DNA from: Colwellia sp. TT2012
GTDB lineage: Bacteria > Pseudomonadota > Gammaproteobacteria > Enterobacterales > Alteromonadaceae
Reading direction: 5' to 3'
Assembly (NCBI RefSeq): GCF_001440345.1
Contig: NZ_LJYX01000021.1
Location: 62,001-126,000, forward strand
Length of the DNA: 64,000 nucleotides
In this document: positions 9,292 through 16,244 of the stretch, piece after piece
Layout: each line of letters opens with the position of its first letter
How positions within the stretch are numbered: position 1 is the first letter of the stretch
Program-made: the position numbers and the translations under genes
Notes under the pieces: generated by a model
Database searches by the model: none
Told to the model about the DNA's origin: nothing
The model's input: only the letters and a program-made list of their open reading frames with translations

Positions 9292-9930
9292 TTAGCTTTG
9301 TTTTAACTCGGGAGTATCGATAGTTCTAAAGGTGAGGTTTATTCGCGGTTCAAATACTTTTTTGGTCGGGGGTAATCGGTGTAACCAATGTTGTTGGGTA
9401 GTACCTTTCATCACTAACAAGCTACCGGGTTTCAGTTGCAGGGCAACAACTTGTTTCGAGAGTTTGTGTTTAAAGGCGAACTTTCGCTCTGCGCCAAAGC
9501 TCAAGGAAGCAATAGCGCCATTTTCTTTTAAATCTTTTTCACCATCACTGTGCCAAGCCATGCCCTCTTCACCTGAGTGATAGAGATTTAAAAGGCAAGA
9601 GTTATAGCTTTCATTGCTATGTTGTTCAACTAAGCTTTTTAGCGTTAATAATTCTTGGGTAAAAGCTATAGAGTGCTTAGTAATACCTGAGTAGGTATAG
9701 GCAAAAGGTTTACCATCAATTGTATCTGCGCACCAAGCGACTTTTCTTTTCGTTTCGATGAGTTTGCCAAATACCAAGGCTTGATCGCAGCGCCAAGCAA
9801 TGGTGTTAAGTAACCGCTTAAAGTAGAAGTCGCTATCACTAAGCGGCATAATTTCGCCGTAATAATTAACCTCACCATCGTTAGGTAATATATTAAGCGG
9901 CTCATCGAGTAAGGTAGAAAATAAATCCAT
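9292..9930 (-). CDS. alkB: AlkB-family 2-oxoglutarate/Fe(II) dioxygenase
   Basis: AlkB enzymes oxidatively remove alkyl groups from bases such as 1-methyladenine and 3-methylcytosine. The 212-residue protein has the full set of ligands: iron-binding H127 and D129 in AWHSDGE, H184 in HWLHRLP, and the 2-oxoglutarate arginines R196 and R202 in EPRINLTFR. NLYHSGEEGMAWHSDGE resembles the ALKBH2/3-like branch more than E. coli AlkB. It starts 48 bases after the VF530-family gene on the same strand, so the two may be co-transcribed. Confidence 0.92.
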   Translation of the reverse strand: MDLFSTLLDEPLNILPNDGEVNYYGEIMPLSDSDFYFKRLLNTIAWRCDQALVFGKLIETKRKVAWCADTIDGKPFAYTYSGITKHSIAFTQELLTLKSLVEQHSNESYNSCLLNLYHSGEEGMAWHSDGEKDLKENGAIASLSFGAERKFAFKHKLSKQVVALQLKPGSLLVMKGTTQQHWLHRLPPTKKVFEPRINLTFRTIDTPELKQS

Positions 9931-9978
9931 GATTAGATAAAGTAGCCTTAGTGCAGATTAATAGCTTTCGTTGAAAAC

Positions 9979-10392
9979 TTATCTATTACCCCAAGGATTG
10001 GCAGGGCCTGAATTGGCCGAACGTTCACGGGTTTTCGTCGCTATTTTAATGCGTAACTCTTCCGCAGACTCAAGACTTAGCTCTTTTGGTGGTCTTTGCT
10101 CTAATCCTGATGGCACAATACGATCACGTGGTGGTAATTCAAAGTTGGCATCATCCGCTTTAGGTAGGCTGTTATATTGATACATATAAAAAGCTTCAAC
10201 CTTTTCTTGCGCCCATGAGGTTTTCTTTAAAAACTTTAGGCTCGACTCAATACTGGCATTTTGCTTAAAACAATTTAAGTTCATATAAGCCGCTAAAATT
10301 TCAAAACCGTAATGATCAACTAAAGTCGTTAATACTATTTCAAGGCTAGTGCCATGTAGTGGGTTATTTTTATAAATATCTTTATTGATCAT
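9979..10392 (-). CDS. VF530 family (DUF2132) protein with C-terminal extension
   Basis: Residues about 8-70 (NNPLHGTSLEIVLTTLVDHY, CFKQNASIESSLKFLKKT, WAQEKVEAFYMY) match the VF530/DUF2132 family, named after a Vibrio fischeri protein of known structure and suggested to bind DNA. This copy has an extra 50-60 residue basic, Pro-rich tail (RERSANSGPANPWGNR) not present in the core domain. TTAGGAAT precedes ATG 10392 at good spacing. It lies just upstream of alkB in the same direction. Confidence 0.8.
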   Translation of the reverse strand: MINKDIYKNNPLHGTSLEIVLTTLVDHYGFEILAAYMNLNCFKQNASIESSLKFLKKTSWAQEKVEAFYMYQYNSLPKADDANFELPPRDRIVPSGLEQRPPKELSLESAEELRIKIATKTRERSANSGPANPWGNR

Positions 10393-10616
10393 TATTATTC
10401 CTAAACAGCCTAAATTGGCAATTATGCTTTAACTTAACGGGTATGAATGAACTAATTATACCAGTTAAGCTAAAGCAAGTGGCAAAATAAAAAAGCCCCA
10501 GCTTACTTTATCAAGCAAAACCAGGGTCTTAATTTTCACACTTACCTGACTCATTTTTTGTCACTGAAGCTAGTAACTTAATGCTTAGCGAATGCTAATT
10601 ACTTAGTGATACTCAC

Positions 10617-10950
10617 TTAAGCATCGAGGTTATCAAGTGCTAATTTATAAGCGCATGAAACATAGTGATAACGCGAATTAAAGGTGTCGTCATCAATGGT
10701 AAAGCCAAAGTTATAGACTTTTCCTGCTGCAATTCTGCCACCGCCCGCTTTAATCAAGGCGTTAAAGTCTATAAAGATTGGCCGCACAATTACCGTAAGA
10801 ACAGCAGTGAAGGTAAAATTACCGTTATTGATGTTAATAGAATAACTATTCTCGTCACCCTATGCCTTGCTTTAAGGCTTTTAATGCTTTTAATGCTCGC
10901 TGCGTGGGAATAAAGTTATTGGAATTGCTATTCACAGTGATTGACCGAGT
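10617..10950 (-). pseudogene. Decayed reading frame on the minus strand (unrecognised)
   Basis: No intact gene is present, but the minus strand reads as protein in two frames. From about 10937 a frame reads SNSNNFIPTQRALKALKALK and ends QGIG at TGA (10855-10857). The overlapping frame 10617-10859 then reads GDENSYSININNGNFTFTA, VRPIFIDFNALIKAGGGRI and GFTIDDDTFNSRYHYVSC, ending LDNLDA and TAA. A single indel near 10857 would join them. The plus-strand frame over the same bases (10665-10913) looks much less like protein. The ancestral family is not recognised. Confidence 0.35.
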
Positions 10951-11028
10951 AAATCCTTAGTTAATCTGGCTTTATAATACGAAAGCTTTATCATGGGCTA
11001 ATAAACAATCGCTATAGGCTAACCGTAT

Positions 11029-11883
11029 ATGTTATCAACTTTTTTCAAAACAAAACCTGTGGTTGATGAATCAAGCAAAGAATGGATTTTTGATACTTTC
11101 TCTTGGTGTATGGAGCAACTTGATAGTGAATTTTTCAACGATAATAGTAAGCTGATCTTACCTAATAATACTTTTTACCCTGGTAGTTCAAGCAGTGTCG
11201 ATGAAATGGCAGCAGCAATTTTTGCTAATACCACAAAATACGCTGGCATGACTGCATGGCCACTAAAGCTGGTAGCAGCAGAGACCTTCAGCCAAAAGCC
11301 CATGCCGCAGTTGTTTTTTCAATCATCACTACGTGGTGAAAACGCGATTATTACCGCTAAAAAACCCGCTGATGCAAGCTCTCATATCAGTTACAAAGTA
11401 GAAGGTGAGGAAGTGCTGTCAGACTTAGACATGGGCATAGATATTGCTTTTCACTCAAGTCAGCTTAACCAACCGCAAGATTTAATTGCCTATTTAGTAC
11501 AAATACAAGCAGGTATTTTAGTTAATCAACATGGCAGGCTCCCTCCTGGGGGAAAAGAAGTATTGCAGCAAACCATTGATTTAGTCGCCTGTTTTATGGG
11601 CTTTGGTGTCATTTTTGCTAATACCGCTTACCAATTTAAAGGCGGTTGTGGCTCGTGTAATAACCGCAACCTTAACCGACAAGCAGCACTACCTGAACTA
11701 GAAACGGTTTATGCGTTGGCATTATTTTGTGTCATCAAAGGCATTGAGATTAAACAGGTCAAAAAAGAACTAAAGTCCCATCTCTATAAGCCATTTCGCC
11801 AAGCACACAAAGAAATCACCCTATATTTACAACAAACAACTAACCCTGAACATGCTTTGCTAACCGTAAATGTTAGCAAGTAA
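11029..11883 (+). CDS. Uncharacterised protein with GCGSC motif
   Basis: This 284-residue, probably cytoplasmic protein has no signal peptide or clear membrane span. The most distinctive part is residues 184-210 (LVACFMGFGVIFANTAYQF followed by KGGCGSC, C207 and C210), then ELETVYALALFCVIKGIE. The FANTAYQF stretch followed by a helical acidic segment recalls a widespread unnamed bacterial family, and the CxxC could bind a metal or form a disulphide. I cannot assign a reaction. The start ATG 11029 lies after an AT-rich leader with weak ribosome-site similarity. A cupin gene follows after 32 bases, suggesting a two-gene unit. Confidence 0.75.
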   Translation: MLSTFFKTKPVVDESSKEWIFDTFSWCMEQLDSEFFNDNSKLILPNNTFYPGSSSSVDEMAAAIFANTTKYAGMTAWPLKLVAAETFSQKPMPQLFFQSSLRGENAIITAKKPADASSHISYKVEGEEVLSDLDMGIDIAFHSSQLNQPQDLIAYLVQIQAGILVNQHGRLPPGGKEVLQQTIDLVACFMGFGVIFANTAYQFKGGCGSCNNRNLNRQAALPELETVYALALFCVIKGIEIKQVKKELKSHLYKPFRQAHKEITLYLQQTTNPEHALLTVNVSK

Positions 11884-11915
11884 TTAGTCTGTTAATAAGT
11901 TAAAGGTTTTAGAGA

Positions 11916-12227
11916 ATGGCCAATATATTTAGTAATATTCCAGCAGAATTAGCCAATGAAATATTCGAAGATATCCTTATTACCAAAAAGCTAAGAATTG
12001 AACGTATAGTATCAAAGGGGCAAACCTCTCCAGATACGGGCTGGTACGATCAAAGTGATAATGAATGGCTTATTGTTTTATCGGGTTACGGGGTCATTGA
12101 ATATATAAATGGTGCTAAGGTTACCCTTAAACAAGGTGATTACCTAAATATCAAAGCCCATGAGCAGCATCGAGTGATAGCAACATCATCGGATGAAGCG
12201 ACAGTTTGGTTAGCTATATTCTATTAA
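11916..12227 (+). CDS. Small cupin-domain protein
   Basis: The 103 residues form a single cupin barrel. EWLIVLSGYGVIEYINGAKV gives the first motif and KQGDYLNIKAHEQHRVIATS the second, with H-E-Q-H able to supply metal ligands. Such stand-alone cupins serve many roles (isomerase, dioxygenase, sensor), so no substrate is proposed. It lies 32 bases after the GCGSC protein in the same direction and probably shares its transcript. Confidence 0.8.
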   Translation: MANIFSNIPAELANEIFEDILITKKLRIERIVSKGQTSPDTGWYDQSDNEWLIVLSGYGVIEYINGAKVTLKQGDYLNIKAHEQHRVIATSSDEATVWLAIFY

Positions 12228-12320
12228 GCTTGCTGCGTACCTCCTCGCTACACAATTTTAGTAAAGTATTATCAGCCGCTTGCAGGGGCATTGATATGAC
12301 TATGAGGCAAGGCGGGTCTG

Positions 12321-12686
12321 ATGAATTACGATAAGTTTAATAAGTTTTGTGGCTCTTTAGTAGCAACTAGCTATGTAAGGCAATGGGGCAACTCTCATGT
12401 ATGGAAAGTTGATGGTAAAGTTTTTGCCATTGGTGGTTGGACCCAAGACAAACAAGCTGCGTTTACTTTTAAAACCTCAGTGTTAAATTTTGGCTTTTTA
12501 AGTGAGTCTGATGGTTATAAACCAGCCCCCTACTTTGCTAATCGCGGCATGAAATGGATACAACAATTCGACAGTAAAAAAGAAAAAGATGAAGACCTAC
12601 AGTACTATCTCAGCGAGTCCCATCGCATAGTTTCACTCGGTTTAACAAAAACAAAACAAAAAGATCTTGGTTTAAATCAAGGCTAA
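12321..12686 (+). CDS. MmcQ/YjbR family protein
   Basis: The 121-residue protein shows the MmcQ/YjbR (DUF419) pattern: an N-terminal helix (MNYDKFNKFCGSLVATSYVR), GNSHVWKVDGKVFAIGGW, AAFTFKTS, GYKPAPYFANRGMKWIQ and a C-terminal SHRIVSLGLTKTKQKDLG. The fold (CyaY-like) is found in proteins proposed to bind DNA, but function is unproven. It lies 93 bases after the cupin gene; whether it is in the same unit is unclear. Confidence 0.85.
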   Translation: MNYDKFNKFCGSLVATSYVRQWGNSHVWKVDGKVFAIGGWTQDKQAAFTFKTSVLNFGFLSESDGYKPAPYFANRGMKWIQQFDSKKEKDEDLQYYLSESHRIVSLGLTKTKQKDLGLNQG

Positions 12687-12937
12687 CGCTTTGATAAAGA
12701 TGATAAAATATATTTTTTGGATTGGGCGACACTTTTTTGAACGACTTCCTAAATGTAAACGGATAAATATGTGATTGGCAAAGTGCTGAGGCGGTGATGC
12801 TTACTTGTCCTGAAATCCACTACTGATTCAACAAGAGCATAGCAACCGCGCTATGAAATTTATTTGCTTATCGGTTCTGTGCTATAACAAACTAATAACA
12901 AAAGACTAAATAACAGAAAATACGGCAGGCTCAGTTA

Positions 12938-13249
12938 ATGATTTTAGCCAAGCATTTCAACCTGCTAATTTTACTAACTATTTTAAACTTCCTCTTTTGC
13001 CCATTAACCAGAGCTTTAATTCACAAAAGGAGTCTGTGGGTGTTTGAAAGTATTGCTATTCTTTCGGGATTAATTGCGACAATCTAGATTTTTATTGATG
13101 TTTATGTAGCAGGTCGATTTTATACTGGTTATGATCATGCTAAACAATTCTGTAGTGAATTAGCGGCTACTGTTAGTCCAACTACGGACACTATCCCTTT
13201 ATATTTTCTCTTATTCTTAATGGCATCGGTTATGGCGGCGATATACTAG
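12938..13249 (+). pseudogene. Small membrane protein gene interrupted by an in-frame TAG
   Basis: From ATG 12938 the frame reads a hydrophobic N-terminus (FNLLILLTILNFLFCPLTRA, then SLWVFESIAILSGLIATI) and stops at TAG 13085-13087. The same frame stays open for 53 more codons and reads sensibly (FIDVYVAGRFYTGYDHAKQF, then DTIPLYFLLFLMASVMAAIY) to TAG 13247-13249. With the first TAG read as sense, the product is a roughly 103-residue protein with three hydrophobic segments. This looks like a recent nonsense mutation. No family recognised. The rest of 12687-13465 holds nothing else I can support. Confidence 0.5.
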
Positions 13250-13477
13250 CTTTTCGCTATAGCTAAGTGTTTTTTCATTGATTTTAGTATGATTGAAACA
13301 AACAACATTTAACCTGCAATAAACAACAACCGATAGCGGTTGAGACAATTTTTTACTAGTATAGCCAGCTTATTCAAAGCCATAGATTAAAGTCCACGAA
13401 TTTAAATTTTTTAAAATAACTGATTTTACCAGCCTGATATTTTAAACTGCAGGCCGTTATACCTATTGGAGAAGACC

Positions 13478-14140
13478 TTGAATATTCTACTGGTAAGTAG
13501 TAGCCAAAGAAATGACTCTAACAGTTTTGCCGTCGCAAAATATCTACAAACAAATATATTGAATGACATGCAAGGTGTTGAGTCTTCAATAGTAGATTTA
13601 TCACGTTACCCTTTTTTATTAGACTATTACGGTATCGGTCGGGATGGGACAGGTGAAACTGGCACGGGTAGAGACGACTCAGCAGCATTGGCTGACAATA
13701 AAGATGACGTATTAACTCAGTTGTACGGCTGTGATGCTGTGGTGTTTATTGCGCCTGAATGGGGCGGTATGATCCCCCCGGCCCTCGTTAATTTATTATT
13801 GTTAACCGCCAATGGCTCGGCCAACGGTTTACCCCTAGGCCACAAACCCGCGTTTGCCATCGGTGTTTCAGCCTCGGGTGGTGGCAGTAATCCTATTTCG
13901 TTGCTAAAAGGTTATGCGGCAAAAAACAGTCACCTTACATGGATACCATTACATGCCATTGTGCAAAATGTTGATGATTTCTTAGCGCAAGAATGGGCTC
14001 CACAATTGAATAATAACTTATCGCAGGTGCAATCACGTTTATTGGTTGGTTTAAAGAGTTTAGTTATTTACGCAGAGCAATTAGCCGGTGTCAGAGAAGA
14101 GTTAGTAACACTGTCAAAAGTCCATCCTTTTGGCCAGTAA
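13478..14140 (+). CDS. NADPH-dependent FMN reductase-like flavoprotein
   Basis: The 220-residue protein has a flavodoxin-like fold: NILLVSSSQRNDSNSFAVAK at the N-terminus (phosphate-binding SSSQRNDSNS), DAVVFIAPEWGGMIPPALVN in the middle (the PEWxGxxPxxLKN-like flavin loop) and FAIGVSASGGGSNP. This is the NADPH-dependent FMN reductase/chromate reductase superfamily. An acidic Gly-rich insert (GRDGTGETGTGRDDSA) is unusual. The frame opens at TTG 13466, but that codon overlaps TTGGAGAAG, a good ribosome site. TTG 13478 immediately after it is the likelier start. Confidence 0.82.
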   Translation: MNILLVSSSQRNDSNSFAVAKYLQTNILNDMQGVESSIVDLSRYPFLLDYYGIGRDGTGETGTGRDDSAALADNKDDVLTQLYGCDAVVFIAPEWGGMIPPALVNLLLLTANGSANGLPLGHKPAFAIGVSASGGGSNPISLLKGYAAKNSHLTWIPLHAIVQNVDDFLAQEWAPQLNNNLSQVQSRLLVGLKSLVIYAEQLAGVREELVTLSKVHPFGQ

Positions 14141-14212
14141 CGTATCCAAGTGAATAGGGTAAGAAATAGAGTAAAACAATTATTTTTCCGCTGAAAACAT
14201 GAAGGGTGTATT

Positions 14213-14428
14213 TTGAGACAGGCATTCGGCTATATATTTTTTGCCTTATCATTTGCAGTTTGGGCTATTATTGCGGCCTTGCCATTTATAGATATATCTA
14301 ACAATGAAATAGCAGGCGCGACCACCTTACTGATTATTGCTGGTGAGCTATTCTTTCTCGCCGCCATCGCCTTATCAGGCAAAGCAGCGTGGCTGAAGGT
14401 AAAGGCTATTTTTAAGGCTAAGAACTAG
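14213..14428 (+). CDS. Small two-pass membrane protein (transporter-suffix type)
   Basis: The 71 residues contain two membrane segments (FGYIFFALSFAVWAIIAALP and TTLLIIAGELFFLAAIALSG) and a basic tail (KAAWLKVKAIFKAKN). The pattern matches the short transporter suffix domain proteins found next to, or fused to, efflux pumps. Translation must begin at TTG 14213: AAGGGTG lies 5-7 bases upstream, and the nearby ATG is out of frame. It lies 72 bases after the flavoprotein gene. Confidence 0.7.
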   Translation: MRQAFGYIFFALSFAVWAIIAALPFIDISNNEIAGATTLLIIAGELFFLAAIALSGKAAWLKVKAIFKAKN

Positions 14429-14545
14429 CTTTACCGCGTTTTTCGTCAGGACGGCGCAATACCGTCCACTAAACCTACGCAACGCCCCCGCTGATGTAAC
14501 TAAGCCAGTTTAGCTAATACTAATTACCTAATAGCAATGGCATCA

Positions 14546-15421
14546 TCAGCGCTTCCACAAGACATTAATTAACGCGCCGAACATAATGAAAGTACCGCCC
14601 ATGATAGTGGTGACCACCGGGACTTCACTAAAATACGCCCAACCGATAAAGACCGAAAACAGTACCTGCACGTAGGCATAAGCCGTGGCTTTATTAGCAT
14701 CGGCGCAGTGTAGTGCTTTTGTTAGGCCGACCTGCCCTACTTGGGTGAATATGCCGATTAAAATCAGTAAACCTGTCGCCGCTAAAGTAGGCATAACAAA
14801 ATCGTTACCCAAGAGAATAATTGAGATGGGCAAGGCGATCAGAGGGAAATAAAATATAATGACCGAGCTATCATCTGTTTTGGTCAGCTTTTTAATTATA
14901 ATATATGCCACCGCACTGCCAAAAGCACCGAGTACCCCCGCGCCAATACTTAGCCATGGATATTGAAAGCCGCTGTCTATTTGCAAGTTTGGCTGCATCA
15001 TAATAACTAAGCCAATCAAGCTCATAACGATGCAGGCTATGGTTGAGCGTTGGATGATTTCTTTCAAAAAAAATAATGCCAGAATAGCGGTAAACACTGG
15101 ATGCAAATATTGTAATACCGTCGCTTCTGCCAAGGGCAAAGTTGTTACCGCATAATAAACAAACATTAGGGCAAACGTTCCCACAGTACCGCGGGCAATC
15201 AGCAGGGTTTTATTATTCCCCCACAAGGAGATCTTTTTACGCTTAATATCAGCGTAACTAATCATACCCGAGACTATGGCGCGTGCGGCAACAATTTCTA
15301 ACACAGGAATACCTAAGCCACTGACTTCTTTTACACAGGCGGCCATTAAGGCGAAACCCAAAGCTGAGATCAACATATACCAAACACTTATTGGTACTGA
15401 ATTTTTAATGGTGGTAAACAT
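14546..15421 (-). CDS. EamA/DMT-family drug-metabolite transporter
   Basis: This 291-residue inner-membrane protein has about ten hydrophobic segments in two EamA repeats. Signatures include VPISVWYMLISALGFALMAA at the start, LLIARGTVGTFALMFVYYAV, LPLAEATVLQYLHPVFTAIL at the end of repeat one and ATAYAYVQVLFSVFIGWAYF in repeat two. The family includes RhaT, RarD and YdcZ-like exporters; the substrate cannot be told from sequence. ATG 15421 is a clean start. It is convergent with the small membrane protein gene ending at 14428. Confidence 0.88.
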   Translation of the reverse strand: MFTTIKNSVPISVWYMLISALGFALMAACVKEVSGLGIPVLEIVAARAIVSGMISYADIKRKKISLWGNNKTLLIARGTVGTFALMFVYYAVTTLPLAEATVLQYLHPVFTAILALFFLKEIIQRSTIACIVMSLIGLVIMMQPNLQIDSGFQYPWLSIGAGVLGAFGSAVAYIIIKKLTKTDDSSVIIFYFPLIALPISIILLGNDFVMPTLAATGLLILIGIFTQVGQVGLTKALHCADANKATAYAYVQVLFSVFIGWAYFSEVPVVTTIMGGTFIMFGALINVLWKR

Positions 15422-15513
15422 TTACTAGGGTACTCGAATAGGTAAGAGGCAGAGTTATACCAAACGGATAATTCGGTAAACGGGCGCTATTCTACCCCAT
15501 GAAGGCTAAGAAA

Positions 15514-15545
15514 AAAGGCTTAAGGTTAATTAACCTTAAGCCTTT
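15514..15545 (-). terminator. Perfect-palindrome terminator of the lost TonB receptor gene
   Basis: AAAGGCTTAAGGTTAA (15514-15529) is followed directly by TTAACCTTAAGCCTTT (15530-15545), its exact reverse complement. A further AAA on the left gives a T tract on the minus strand. It sits 60 bases past the stop of the receptor remnant, where that gene's terminator would be. Confidence 0.75.
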
Positions 15546-15607
15546 AATCGTATCTAATATACGAGTTAGCTCAAGTATTCGCTCACTCGCTTAATGTTTG
15601 CCTATAG

Positions 15608-15870
15608 CTAATAGCTATTACTGTATTCAACAGCGATGCGACGGCCGTAACCTTTGAATTGGTTCCTGTATGTTTGCCAAACCACTTCGTTATTCATTTG
15701 TGAGACCCGTGGTTGGTAATGTGCATTAAGGTAGTTATCAATACCCAAGGTAATGCGACCAAGGTCGGTGTTAAAAGTAGCAATTAGATCATCATGTTAG
15801 AACGCTAAGATAAAGTCATAATGATTTTTCAAGACAAGCCGCCCCGTAACTATATCTTTTAACAATACGG
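15608..15870 (-). pseudogene. C-terminal remnant of a TonB-dependent receptor
   Basis: One minus-strand frame reads LLKDIVTGRLVLKNHYDFIL, AF, an in-frame TAA, HDDLIATFNTDLGRITLGID, NYLNAHYQPRVSQMNN, and a closing YGRRIAVEYSNSY before TAG (15608-15610). This is the end of a TonB receptor barrel: compare the GVENLFNQDYYPTKSQ tail of the intact receptor at 4365-6533. The upstream 5' part of the gene is missing, and an ochre codon interrupts what is left. The terminator at 15514-15545 remains. No further coding signal is seen in 15871-16244. Confidence 0.75.
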
Positions 15871-16032
15871 TTAGAACTTATTGATCTATTCATATTTATC
15901 TCTGTTTGAACAGCATACTTTTTCTTTATCTTTTCCTTGTTACGCCGCCAACTGCACGTTTTGCCTTTTTATTAACGGCTATTTAAACGTTATAAAAATG
16001 TAAATTTTGTAACAAAACACGGGCAATATAAG

Positions 16033-16059
16033 ATATACAATATATCTAATATTGTATAT
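16033..16059. promoter_or_regulatory. AT-rich inverted repeat upstream of the M43 peptidase gene
   Basis: Perfect 11-base arms ATATACAATAT (16033-16043) and ATATTGTATAT (16049-16059) flank ATCTA. The position, 186 bases before the start of the peptidase gene, suits an operator for a dimeric regulator. No known binding motif is recognised. Confidence 0.4.
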
Positions 16060-16244
16060 GATGTTTTTCGCTACAAAGTTTGCCTGATTTATAGTCGTTT
16101 AATTTTTCAAACCTTTATTTGTAGCGAATTAACAAATAAAAAACAAGTCTTTGATATCCGAAACTTTTATAGTGAATTATCAACTTATGGATAAGATAAG
16201 TGTTGGCTATCAGATAAAAATATAATAATAACCAAGGATAGAAA

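Noticed and set aside
9332-9580. Plus-strand frame opposite alkB
   Set aside because: It is a shadow of the well-supported alkB gene.
10665-10913. 82-residue plus-strand frame as a gene
   Set aside because: Its composition is unlike a real protein and no ribosome site is seen; the opposite strand reads better as a decayed gene.
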